From positions 248,001 through 312,000 of the forward strand of contig NZ_JBBIAB010000004.1 of the NCBI RefSeq assembly GCF_039634785.1: DNA of 64,000 nucleotides, in the 5' to 3' direction. This document shows, piece by piece, positions 50,463 to 58,662 of this stretch. The first letter of the stretch is position 1. Every line of letters starts with the position of its first letter. The DNA is from Tistrella mobilis (GTDB lineage Bacteria > Pseudomonadota > Alphaproteobacteria > Tistrellales > Tistrellaceae). Made by a program: the position numbers and the translations under genes. Below the pieces are notes generated by a model, which saw only the letters and a list, made by a program, of their open reading frames with translations, was not told the origin of the DNA and made no database searches.

Positions 50463-51229
50463 CACCCGCCCCTCCCCAGCCGGCGCCCGGCGGCATCGGT
50501 GGCGGGCTCGGGTGCCGACCCGCCGCCCGAGATGAAGGCATGGCCGCCGGCCACGCACAGGATGGCGACCAGCAGCGCAATGCCCGCCGGCAGCACGGCG
50601 CTCAAGGCCGCATTCAGGATGGCCGCGGCGCTCACCACCAGCGCCATCGCCGGCCGCGCCTTCAACCCCGGCACCAGCAGGGCGACGAACAGGGCATAGA
50701 GCCCGGCGGCCATGGCGGCCCGCAGATCCGCCGGCACCAGCGCACCCGCGGCGATGCCGCCCAGCGTGCCGGCGATCCACGACAGATAGATCGCAAGCAC
50801 CAGCGTCCCCAGAGCGGCCGGCCGGGCCGCGGCGGGGTCGCGGGCGAAACTCGCCGCCGCGAACGCCTCGTCGGTGATGCCGGCGTAAAGCGCCATGCGC
50901 CAGGGCCGCTTCAGCCGGCCGACCGCCGGGCGGATCCCGGGCAGGGCCAGGGTCATCACCATATGGCGCAGGTTCAGCACGCCCACGGCCAGCACGATTG
51001 CCGGCATGGCGGTGCCGGCCGCAATCAGCGCCACGGCCATGAATTGCGAGGCGCCGGCATAGACCAGCACCGACATGGCCACCGCCGCCCAGGCCGGCAG
51101 GCCGGATTCGGTTGCAAGCAGGCCGAAAGAGAATGCCACGGAGAAATAGGCGGCCATGATCGGCAGGGCCAGTTTCAGCCCGGCGATCACCGGCGACGGG
51201 GTGTCGCCCGATCGATTGACATCCGACAT
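50462..51229 (-). CDS. azlC: Branched-chain amino acid exporter subunit AzlC
   Basis: The large membrane subunit of the AzlCD exporter: 255 residues, about seven helices. The signature is PIMAAYFSVAFSFGLLATES, VYAGASQFMAVALIAAG and LNLRHMVMTLALPG. The long upstream part of the frame is not conserved, so I start at the ATG at 51229. Together with azlD it would relieve branched-chain amino acid excess, perhaps including that released by PepN. Confidence 0.9.
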   Translation of the reverse strand: MSDVNRSGDTPSPVIAGLKLALPIMAAYFSVAFSFGLLATESGLPAWAAVAMSVLVYAGASQFMAVALIAAGTAMPAIVLAVGVLNLRHMVMTLALPGIRPAVGRLKRPWRMALYAGITDEAFAAASFARDPAAARPAALGTLVLAIYLSWIAGTLGGIAAGALVPADLRAAMAAGLYALFVALLVPGLKARPAMALVVSAAAILNAALSAVLPAGIALLVAILCVAGGHAFISGGGSAPEPATDAAGRRLGRGG

Positions 51230-51267
51230 CGGCGGGGGAGTCCTGACAGGTCGGAGGAATGCCCGGA

Positions 51268-51558
51268 TCAGCCCTGGCGGACGGGCGGGGCCATCAGCAG
51301 CCGGCCGCGTGCGCCCGCGATCCGCTGCAGGGTCTTCATGCCGCGCACCAGATCGAACAGGCGCGGCATGTCGTCGGCGGCCCGTGCCGCACGCGCAGCG
51401 CTGCGGGTGCGGTCGTGCAGGGCCGCCAGATCGTCGAGCGCCAGCCCCATCAGCATGGACTCGACGGCGGGACGCTGCGGATCGGCCTCGGCCAGGGCCA
51501 GCACCCGAGGCACCGGCACCGGCCGCAGATCCGACGCGGGAGAGGACGAGGCGAACAT
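51268..51558 (-). CDS. Unknown 96-residue protein
   Basis: I do not recognise it. The product is Ala/Arg/Leu-rich and helical (ALAEADPQRPAVESMLMGLA, LHDRTRSAARAARAADDMPR), with no signal peptide. GAGGA lies about 8 bases before the ATG. It is between the ligase and azlC, in the same direction. Confidence 0.5.
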   Translation of the reverse strand: MFASSSPASDLRPVPVPRVLALAEADPQRPAVESMLMGLALDDLAALHDRTRSAARAARAADDMPRLFDLVRGMKTLQRIAGARGRLLMAPPVRQG

Positions 51559-51687
51559 GGGGTCGCATCCTCGGAGGAGAGAGGAAACCGGATGCGCCGG
51601 GCAGGCGCCCGGTCACAGATGGCCCTCACCGTTCCCCAGCCGCGGCCCGGCGTCAAGCGATGTCGCGCACAACCACGGATTTTTCAT

Positions 51688-53283
51688 CTAGATCTGCCGT
51701 TCGCGCCCCTGCCAATAGCGGTCACGGATCTTGCGCTTCAGCACCTTGCCCACCGGGCTGCGCGGCAATTCGGGCCAGATTTCCACATGTTTGGGGGTCT
51801 TGACCCCGCCGAGTTCAGCGCGGAGCCGCTGGGTCAGCGCCTGCACATCGACCGCATCGGGGGTGGCAGGCTCGACGATCGCGGTCACCGCCTCCCCCCA
51901 GACCGGATCGGGGATGCCGATCACCGCACAGTCGCGCACGGCGGGGTCGGCCAGGATGGCGCGCTCCACCTCGGCCGAATAGACGTTGAAGCCGCCGGTG
52001 ATGATCATGTCCCGCGCCCGGTCGACGATCGAGACATAGCCGGCCGCGTCCATGAACCCCAGATCGCCGGTGCGGTGCCAGTCGCCGAAACGGTGTTCGG
52101 CCGTCAGCTCCGGCCGGCCGTCATAGCCGGGGGTGACCAGGCTGCCGCGGAAGCAGATCTCGCCGGTCTCGCCGCGCGGCAGTTCCCGTCCCCCGGGGTC
52201 GCGGATCGAAACCTGAGACGCGATCCCCGGCCGGCCGGCGGAAACCAGGCGGGCATGATCCCCGGCATCCAGCGCCGCCACATGTTCGGCCGCGCTCATG
52301 AAGGTGCCCATCAGCGGGATTTCGGCCTGGCCATAGCCCTGGACCAGAACCGGGCCGAACAGGGCCATCGCCTCGGCCAGCTTGTCGGGTGCCATGGGGG
52401 CCGCGGAATAGATCAGATAGCGCAGCGACGACAGGTCGTGGCCATGGGTCGACCGGTCGGCCAGAATCATATAGACGACCGTCGGCGGCAGAAAGAGATG
52501 TGTCACGCGATAGCGTTCGATCGCATCCATGATCACCACGGGATCGGCCTTGGGCAGGATCACGGTGGTGGCCCCGCCGGCCGTCAGCGGCAGCGCGATC
52601 ACGCCCGCGGCATGGGTCATGGGTGCCGCCACCAGATGCACCGGCCGTTCGCCTTCGGGCATGGGCATATGCGCCCAGATCGACAGGGTCAGGGCCTCCC
52701 ACATCCGGTCGGTCCAGACCACGCCCTTCGGCCGGCCGGTGGTGCCGCCGGTCGACAGGATCGCCGACACCCGGTCGGGATCATGCACCGGGTCGGGCGC
52801 CGGCGGCGGCGGGGCCGCGATCAGCGCCGCCGCCCGTGCCAGCTGCAACGGCCGCGCGGGCGGTTCCGGCGGATCGCCGGCCCCCAGCAGCAGCACCGCC
52901 CCGATCCCCGGCGCCGCATCCAGGATCTCGGGCAGGTCGGGCAGGAAGGCATCGGCGATCACCAGCACGCCCACCCGCGCCTGGTTCATGATGAACAGAT
53001 TTTCAGCCAGGGCGTTGCGGGCATTGATCGGCACCCAGACCACGCCGGCCCGCATGCAGGCCAGCACGGCGGCAAAGCCCATGGCGGCATTGGGGGAATA
53101 GACGGCCACCCGCAGCTGCCCCGCCCCATCGACCGGCAGCCCCGCCAGCCAGCCGGCCAGCGCCTCGACCCTGGCGTTCAGGTCCCGATAATCGAGCGGC
53201 GACCCGCCACTTCCCACATCGATCGCGGCGACGGCATCGGGGGCCAGCTGCAGGCCGCGCAGGAACGGGTCGATCGGACGCAT
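51688..53283 (-). CDS. AMP-dependent acyl-CoA/aryl-CoA ligase
   Basis: An adenylate-forming ligase of 531 residues. The ATP-binding P-loop is ILSTGGTTGRPKGV (core at 177-187). The A5-A8 region is present (GQAEIPLMGT-like segment, FRGSLVTPGYDGRPE, HRTGDLGFMDAAGYVSIVDR). The C-terminal lysine lies in GKVLKRKIRDR. It activates a carboxylic acid to its CoA thioester. It is cotranscribed with a TRAP transporter (4 bases after dctM), so the acid is probably the transporter's substrate. The substrate is unknown. Confidence 0.9.
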   Translation of the reverse strand: MRPIDPFLRGLQLAPDAVAAIDVGSGGSPLDYRDLNARVEALAGWLAGLPVDGAGQLRVAVYSPNAAMGFAAVLACMRAGVVWVPINARNALAENLFIMNQARVGVLVIADAFLPDLPEILDAAPGIGAVLLLGAGDPPEPPARPLQLARAAALIAAPPPPAPDPVHDPDRVSAILSTGGTTGRPKGVVWTDRMWEALTLSIWAHMPMPEGERPVHLVAAPMTHAAGVIALPLTAGGATTVILPKADPVVIMDAIERYRVTHLFLPPTVVYMILADRSTHGHDLSSLRYLIYSAAPMAPDKLAEAMALFGPVLVQGYGQAEIPLMGTFMSAAEHVAALDAGDHARLVSAGRPGIASQVSIRDPGGRELPRGETGEICFRGSLVTPGYDGRPELTAEHRFGDWHRTGDLGFMDAAGYVSIVDRARDMIITGGFNVYSAEVERAILADPAVRDCAVIGIPDPVWGEAVTAIVEPATPDAVDVQALTQRLRAELGGVKTPKHVEIWPELPRSPVGKVLKRKIRDRYWQGRERQI

Positions 53284-53287
53284 CGCT

Positions 53288-54592
53288 TCACCCCATGGTC
53301 GATGGCAGCCACAGCACGATGCCGGGCGCCAGGCAGATCAGGAACACGCGCACCAGATCGGCCGCGACGAAGGGGGCGACGCCGCGATAGATGGTGGCAA
53401 GGCCGACATCGCGGGCGATGGTGTTCAGCACCAGCACGTTCAATCCGTAAGGCGGGGTGATCAGCCCGATCTCCACCGTCATGGTCACCACCACGCCGAA
53501 CCAGATCGGGTCGAAGCCCAGCGCCACCGCCACCGGATAGGTGATCGGCACGGTGAGCACGATCATCGCCAGCGTGTCGAGAACGCAGCCGAGCAGGAAA
53601 TACCCGGCCAGCATCGCCGCCATCACCCCCCAGGGCGACAGCCCGGTTTCGGTCAGGGCCTGAACCAGCAGCTGGGGCGCCCGGGTCAGGGCCAGGAAAT
53701 AGCCGAAGACCAGCGCGCCGATCAGCACGACCATCACCGAGGCGGCACTGCGGGCGGCCTCGGTCAGGGCACCGCCCACGGCCGCCAGCGTCAGCCGGCC
53801 GCGGATCAGCCCCACCGCCGCCACCGCCAGCGCGCCCATCGCACCGGCTTCGCCAGGGGCAAAGACACCCAGATACAGCCCGCCGATGATGCCGAGAAAG
53901 ATCGCGGCCACGGCCCAGAGCCCGCGCAGGCTGGCGAAGCGTTCGGCCCGGCCGGCGGGCGCACCGCCGGGGGCGGCTTCCGGCCGGCGCCGGGCGATCA
54001 GGGTCACCGTCAGCGCATAAAGCGCCACGGCCAGCACGCCGGGCACCAGGCCCGCCACGAACAGCCGGCCGATATCCTGTTCCGTCAACAGCCCGTACAG
54101 GGCCAGCACCAATGAGGGCGGGATCAGAATGCCGAGCGTGCCGCCGGCGGCCACCGTGCCGGCCGCAAAGCCGGGCGCATAGCCCCGGGCCCGCATTTCG
54201 GGCAGGGCCACCCGCGCCATGGCGGCGGTCGAGGCGACCGACGAGCCGCAGATCCCGGCGAAACCGGCGCTGGCCAGAATGGTGGCGAGGCCGAGCCCGC
54301 CCCGCGCGCGCCCCGCCCAGGCATGGCCGGCCGTGTACAGCTCTCGCCCCAGCCCGGTGTGGTTGGCAAGCGCGCTCATCGCGATGAACATCGGGATCAG
54401 CAGCATGTCATAGCCGGTCAGCGTGCGCAGCGGCGACTGCACCGCCACCGCCGCCGCCGGGTTGAAGCCGATCAGCGCCGCAATGCCGCCCAGCCCGGCG
54501 ATGAGCATGGCGAACCCCACCGGCACCCGCAGCAGGGCCAGCAGAAACAGGCCGCCGAAACCGCCGAGGGCGGCAATCCCGCCATCGATCAT
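53288..54592 (-). CDS. dctM: TRAP transporter large permease DctM
   Basis: The 434-residue large permease of a tripartite ATP-independent transporter, with about 12 helices. The DctM pattern is present (FAMLIAGLGGIAALIGFNPA, SALANHTGLGRELY, AGFAGICGSSVASTAAMARV, AGGTLGILIPPSLVL). It overlaps dctQ by 4 bases. It uses sodium or proton gradients to import carboxylates. Confidence 0.94.
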   Translation of the reverse strand: MIDGGIAALGGFGGLFLLALLRVPVGFAMLIAGLGGIAALIGFNPAAAVAVQSPLRTLTGYDMLLIPMFIAMSALANHTGLGRELYTAGHAWAGRARGGLGLATILASAGFAGICGSSVASTAAMARVALPEMRARGYAPGFAAGTVAAGGTLGILIPPSLVLALYGLLTEQDIGRLFVAGLVPGVLAVALYALTVTLIARRRPEAAPGGAPAGRAERFASLRGLWAVAAIFLGIIGGLYLGVFAPGEAGAMGALAVAAVGLIRGRLTLAAVGGALTEAARSAASVMVVLIGALVFGYFLALTRAPQLLVQALTETGLSPWGVMAAMLAGYFLLGCVLDTLAMIVLTVPITYPVAVALGFDPIWFGVVVTMTVEIGLITPPYGLNVLVLNTIARDVGLATIYRGVAPFVAADLVRVFLICLAPGIVLWLPSTMG

Positions 54593-55077
54593 GTCTTCAC
54601 GTCCCCCTCCACCGGGGCCAGCAGTCGCAGCAGGGCCAGCAGCGCCGCCACCACCAGCCCCGCCGCCATCACCAGATGGGCGGGCCAGAGCGGCAACTGC
54701 AGATCGGCCGTGGTTTCGCCCGAACGCAGCAGCAGATCGGTGCCGAGCACGCCGGACCGGGCGAGCAGCACGGCGCCGGCCAGCGCCCCCGCCCCGCCCA
54801 GAACCGCCACCACCGCCGCCAGCGGCCGCGGCAGGGCCCGGGCGACATCGATCCGGATCAACTCGTCGGCCGCGATGGCGGCGGCGATCCCCCAGCAGGC
54901 GGCGATGCCGCCGGTCAGCCGGACCAGATCGAAACCGTCGGGCACGGCATAGCCGAAAAGATAGCGGGCAAGGGCCGTCACCCCGCCCGCCACCACGGCA
55001 AGACCCAGTGCGGCAGCCGCCGCCCTGCCGGCGAAGCGCCCGGCGGCCGCCACCCCTCGTGTCAATGCCGCCTGCAT
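54589..55077 (-). CDS. dctQ: TRAP transporter small permease DctQ
   Basis: A 162-residue membrane protein of four helices. DctQ family identity is low; the call rests on the helix pattern (VAAAGRFAGRAAAAALGLAV..., DELIRIDVARALPRPLAAVV) and on its place between dctP and dctM. I start at the ATG at 55077, 5 bases after dctP. Confidence 0.82.
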   Translation of the reverse strand: MQAALTRGVAAAGRFAGRAAAAALGLAVVAGGVTALARYLFGYAVPDGFDLVRLTGGIAACWGIAAAIAADELIRIDVARALPRPLAAVVAVLGGAGALAGAVLLARSGVLGTDLLLRSGETTADLQLPLWPAHLVMAAGLVVAALLALLRLLAPVEGDVKT

Positions 55078-55081
55078 CCGG

Positions 55082-56143
55082 TCAACGCCCGGCGGGCGAC
55101 GGTGCCGCCGCGATCGCGGCCTCGAGATCCGCCAATGCCGCAGCGCCGTCGATGCCCTTGGCGGTGGCATCGGCGATCCACTGGGTCCGGAAGGGCTTGC
55201 CGGTTTCGGCCCAGAGCGCACGCTGCGCCGCATCGGGAGTGGTGAACACCTGGTTCGGCAGGCCGGCAAGCGTCGCCCGGCCGGCGCGTTCCCAATCGCC
55301 CCAGGCGGTGGACAGGCGCACGGCGTCAGCCACCGAGCAATGGGCGTCGACCGCCGCCCTGGCATCGCCGCTCAGGCCCTGATACCAGCGGGTATTGGCA
55401 AGGTAGAGCACCGGCACGCTGTAGAGCGGCAGATCCATATGGTTGTTCAGCACCTTGTCGAGCCCGAAGGAGACCAGGGTGCCGTAGGCGAGCGTCGCCG
55501 CATCGATCACGCCCCGTGCCGCCGCCTCGCGCGCTTCGGGCGCGCTGATCGACACGGCGGATGCGCCCATCGAGGCGAAGAGCCGGCCGACCAGGGCCGA
55601 ACCGGGACGCAGCTTCATGCCCTCCACATCCTCGGGCACCGTCACCGGTTGGCGGCTGTGCAGAATGCCGGGTTCCTGAACGATGCCGAGGCAATAGGTG
55701 ACCTCGGGCATTTCGCGGGGGGCGAGCGGCCGGTACCAGCTGTCGAAGGGGGCCGCCGCCTGTGCGGCCGAAGGCACCAGGAAGGGCAGTTCCAGCACCG
55801 ACACGATCGGGAAGCGGCCGGGGGTGTAGCCCGGCACCACCAGCGCCAGATCGGCGATGCCGCTGGCGACCATGTCGTAATGATCGCGCGCCTTGCCCAG
55901 CTGTTCGGCCGGGAAGACCTGCACCTCGAGCGTGCCCTTCGAATCGGCGGTCACCGCCTTCGCCCAGTCTTCCACCCCCTGATGCAGCGCATGGGTGGTG
56001 GGCACCCAATGGGCGAAGCGCACCGCCTGCCCCGCCGCATCGGCCCGATCGCCCAGCCCCAGCAGCATCGACGCCACCGCCAGGCCACACGTCATCATCC
56101 GCCGCATCCGCCTGCGGCGGATGCCCGTTGCCGTTTCCGTCAT
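55082..56143 (-). CDS. dctP: TRAP transporter substrate-binding protein DctP
   Basis: The periplasmic binding protein, 353 residues. An N-terminal signal peptide starts with a basic run (RRRRMRRMM), with cleavage near ADA at about residue 36. The DctP pattern is FAHWVPTTHALHQGVEDWAK, VFPAEQLGKARDHYDMVASG, IADLALVVPGYTPGRFP. The closing segment MKLRPGSALVGRLFASMGAS holds the conserved Arg that binds carboxylate. It is the first gene of the TRAP-ligase operon. Confidence 0.92.
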   Translation of the reverse strand: MTETATGIRRRRMRRMMTCGLAVASMLLGLGDRADAAGQAVRFAHWVPTTHALHQGVEDWAKAVTADSKGTLEVQVFPAEQLGKARDHYDMVASGIADLALVVPGYTPGRFPIVSVLELPFLVPSAAQAAAPFDSWYRPLAPREMPEVTYCLGIVQEPGILHSRQPVTVPEDVEGMKLRPGSALVGRLFASMGASAVSISAPEAREAAARGVIDAATLAYGTLVSFGLDKVLNNHMDLPLYSVPVLYLANTRWYQGLSGDARAAVDAHCSVADAVRLSTAWGDWERAGRATLAGLPNQVFTTPDAAQRALWAETGKPFRTQWIADATAKGIDGAAALADLEAAIAAAPSPAGR

Positions 56144-56331
56144 CTGACCGTCCCCTCGCCCTGTCTGACGTGCCCGCCCGATGATGCGCTGCCCGGTACC
56201 CGTCTGCTGCGATCATACAGTCTTATGGTTGAATGGACCGGCACATCTCTTCTGTGAGGGTTATATCAGCACGTATGGTTTTTCAAGGGGTTTGATCATC
56301 GCGGGACAGGCGCATACCCCGGCAACAGAAA

Positions 56332-56354
56332 GGCCCGCCGGAGGCCGGCGGGCC
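56332..56354 (-). terminator. Terminator after the HPF gene
   Basis: GGCCCGCCGG pairs with CCGGCGGGCC (10 bp) around AGG. On the - strand it is followed by TTTCTGTTG. It lies about 85 bases after the HPF stop. Confidence 0.75.
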
Positions 56355-56392
56355 GGTTGGAGATCTGCAACGATCCATGCCCGTCCTGGGCA

Positions 56393-56443
56393 GGGATCAG
56401 GCCCTTTCGGGAAGGGATCAGGCCCTAGGGGGCAGGATCAGGC
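56393..56443. repeat. 21-bp tandem repeat over the HPF stop codon
   Basis: GGGATCAGGCCCT recurs at 56393 and 56414, and GGATCAGGC at 56435, all with a 21-bp period. The last copy contains the HPF stop codon, so the tail has been duplicated about two and a half times. Confidence 0.75.
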
Positions 56444-56791
56444 GATGCGGCGCTCGCGGCCGCCGCGGCGCTGCGACAGCCGGGCCGCCAGCTGCCGGCG
56501 GGCGGTATCCATCGCATCGCGGACGACCTGCACCACATCGTCGGGGCCGGAGACGCGCGGGCGGATACGGGTCACCACGATATCCGGTCCGGGCACGGCC
56601 ATTTCCACCCGCACCGTCAGGCCCTGCACGCGATCGTCGGGGGTTCGGTTCGCTGCCTCGATCACGATCTGGAGCTGCTCGATACGACCGCCCATGCGGT
56701 AGAGAAGCTCAGCCCGATCGTGTATCGCCGTCTCGATCGCCGGGGAACGGTCGAGGTTGCGGAAAGTGATGGTCGGCGAACCTTTGGTCAT
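56438..56791 (-). CDS. HPF/RaiA-family ribosome-associated protein
   Basis: A 117-residue protein of the sigma-54 modulation/S30Ae family that binds ribosomes. ITFRNLDRSPAIETAIHDRA begins the beta-alpha fold, LQIVIEAANRTPDDRVQGLT and VRVEMAVPGPDIVVTRIRP continue it, and the last helix is VVQVVRDAMDTARRQLAARL. It is shorter than long-HPF and ends in a basic tail (RRGGRERRIA). It may act in hibernation. Confidence 0.85.
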   Translation of the reverse strand: MTKGSPTITFRNLDRSPAIETAIHDRAELLYRMGGRIEQLQIVIEAANRTPDDRVQGLTVRVEMAVPGPDIVVTRIRPRVSGPDDVVQVVRDAMDTARRQLAARLSQRRGGRERRIA

Positions 56792-56956
56792 GATCGGTCT
56801 CCATCTGGATCAGGGCTGCAGCCGAGGCGCCGCAGCCTCTATTGATCCACTTGGGCGCCCTTCCCGCGCAGTTCACGTCTTGACAAAAACTTCTTCTGCG
56901 TTCCTGGCCGTTCCGGGCTGCGACCTCCCGCCGCAGCCCAAAAACGCAATTTAATT

Positions 56957-57277
56957 TCAATGAGATGCCAGGATCTTCAAACCCACGATGCCAGAGACGA
57001 TCAGCAGGATGCAGGCCAGACGTGCCGCCGTTGCCGGTTCGCCCAGCACGAAGATGCCGAAGAGCACGGTGCCGACCGTGCCGATGCCGGTCCAGACCGC
57101 ATAGGCGGTGCCGAGCGGCAGGCTGCGGAGCGCCAGGCCCAGCAGCACCACCGAGGCGGTCATCGCCCCGACGGTCAGCACCGAGGGCCAGAGCCGGGTG
57201 AAGCCATGGGTGTATTTGAGCCCGACCGCCCAGCCGATTTCGAACAGGCCGGCGATGACGAGAATGATCCAGGACAT
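56957..57277 (-). CDS. gdx: Guanidinium exporter Gdx (SugE)
   Basis: A 106-residue SMR protein with four helices. The N-terminus [20 protein letters not shown], then [12 protein letters not shown], is near-identical to E. coli SugE, with the essential Glu13. Known SugE/Gdx members export guanidinium in exchange for protons. A guanidine-II riboswitch sits directly upstream and fits this substrate. Confidence 0.95.
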   Translation of the reverse strand: MSWIILVIAGLFEIGWAVGLKYTHGFTRLWPSVLTVGAMTASVVLLGLALRSLPLGTAYAVWTGIGTVGTVLFGIFVLGEPATAARLACILLIVSGIVGLKILASH

Positions 57278-57302
57278 GCGCGGAGACCTCCCGCATTGAT
57301 GC

Positions 57303-57378
57303 GCAGGGTCGTCCCCGCAGAGGCGCCGGAGCCGATATCCGGAGGCAAGCCGGATCCGGGCGGAAGGTCGTCCTTCCG
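57303..57378 (-). promoter_or_regulatory. Guanidine-II (mini-ykkC) riboswitch
   Basis: Read on the - strand, two hairpins each carry an ACGA loop closed by G-C pairs: P1 CGGAAGG-ACGA-CCTTCCG (57378-57361) and P2 GCGGGG-ACGA-CCCTGC (57318-57303, one G:U pair). The linker is 42 bases. P2 ends 25 bases before the gdx start, just above its GGGAGG ribosome site. This two-hairpin ACGR pattern is the hallmark of the class. Confidence 0.88.
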
Positions 57379-57510
57379 CGGCGCGTCACGATGCCAACCC
57401 ATATAGCCGCCGCAGACGCCTGCGTCCAGCACGTGGATGGCTGGCCCCGGCGGCCACGGAATGCCAAGATGGCGAAAGCAGCGCTCCGCACACCGCAGAA
57501 GGGACAGGCG

Positions 57511-58194
57511 ATGACGGCACGGACGGAGATCGCGGGACTGATCCTGAATGGCGGCCAGGCCGTCCGGATGGGCGGGGTCGACAAGGGTGCCCTGGAACTC
57601 GCCGGCCGGCCGATGCTGATCCATGTCATCGACCGCATCCGCCCGCAGGTCGGCCATCTGGCGATCAGCATCCGCGCCGGGCGCACGCTCCCCCGCATTG
57701 CCGGCGACGCGCCGCCCGGCTGCGCCTCGGGTGCGCTGCGGGCGCTGATCGATCAGCCCGGCCCGCCGATCGGCCCGATCGCCGGCATCGAATCAGGTCT
57801 CGCCTGGGCCGCCACGCTCACCCCCTGCCCCCGCGCCCTGCTGGTGGTACCCAACGACGCGCCGCTGCTGCCCGAAGATCTGGTGCGCGGCCTGCTCGCC
57901 GCCCTGCCCGCAGGCGGACCGCCGCGCCCGGCGGTCGCCGCCAGTTTCGGCCGCATCCATCCGGTGGTCTCGCTCTGGCCGCTGGCGCTGGCGCCCAGGG
58001 TCTCGGCACTGGCCGATACCGCCCGGGCCTGCGCCACCGGCGGCGGCAGGGCCGCCTCTCTGGGTGGGGCGCTGGCCGCGCTGGGGGCGGTTGCCGCCGA
58101 CTTCCCCGCCCGCCGGGATGGCGGCGATCCCTTCCTGAACATCAACACGCCCACCGCCCTGGCGGTCGCCGATGCCGCGGCCCGGCGCGGCTGA
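57511..58194 (+). CDS. MobA-like molybdenum cofactor guanylyltransferase
   Basis: A 227-residue nucleotidyltransferase. The N-terminal signature is LILNGGQAVRMGGVDKG, where MobA normally has LAGGxxxRMGxDK; here the first Ala is Asn. It attaches GMP to molybdopterin in bis-MGD synthesis. A strand ALLVVPNDAPLLPEDLV gives the metal-binding Asp. I start at the ATG at 57511 (MTARTEIAGL); the upstream frame lacks conservation. It is near moaA only in the broad sense (20 kb). Confidence 0.85.
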   Translation: MTARTEIAGLILNGGQAVRMGGVDKGALELAGRPMLIHVIDRIRPQVGHLAISIRAGRTLPRIAGDAPPGCASGALRALIDQPGPPIGPIAGIESGLAWAATLTPCPRALLVVPNDAPLLPEDLVRGLLAALPAGGPPRPAVAASFGRIHPVVSLWPLALAPRVSALADTARACATGGGRAASLGGALAALGAVAADFPARRDGGDPFLNINTPTALAVADAAARRG

Positions 58195-58291
58195 ACCCTC
58201 TCCCCACCTCGACATCACATAATACCGACATGAAACTGTCATGATTCCCGGGCATGATCCGCCGGACCTTTCCGACCAGGAGCACGCCCAG

Positions 58292-58630
58292 ATGCAGATC
58301 ACCGTCCACAAATCCGACGATGCCGTCACCCGGATCGTGCTCGAGGGCCGTCTCGACGTCGCCGGCAGCGCCACTGCCGAACTGCCCGTCTCCACCGCCT
58401 GCGGTGCCGCGAAGAACGTGATCGTCGACATGACCGACGTCGCCTTCCTGGCCTCGATCGGCATCCGCCTGCTGCTGGCCAATGCCAAGGCGGTCACCCG
58501 CCGCGGCGGCCGGATGATCCTGGTCGGCGTGCAGGATCAGGTGCGCCAGACCATCACCATGTCGGGCCTGGCCGACCTGCTGCCGATGGTGGACGATGAG
58601 GATACGGCGCGCCGGCAGATCGCCGGCTGA
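58292..58630 (+). CDS. STAS-domain anti-sigma factor antagonist
   Basis: A 112-residue SpoIIAA-like protein. The STAS fold is LEGRLDVAGSATAE, NVIVDMTDVAFLASIGIRLL, with likely phospho-Ser S55, and GRMILVGVQDQVRQTITMSG. It would release an anti-sigma factor when unphosphorylated. No kinase or sigma factor partner lies nearby. The ATG at 58292 follows AGGAG. Confidence 0.88.
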   Translation: MQITVHKSDDAVTRIVLEGRLDVAGSATAELPVSTACGAAKNVIVDMTDVAFLASIGIRLLLANAKAVTRRGGRMILVGVQDQVRQTITMSGLADLLPMVDDEDTARRQIAG

Positions 58631-58662
58631 CGCCGCCGCATCTCCTCTCCCCGGTCTCAATC

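Noticed and set aside
47580-50699. Long + strand frame of 1039 residues over pepN and azlD
   Set aside because: Same reason: opposite conserved genes, with a composition typical of antisense high-GC frames.
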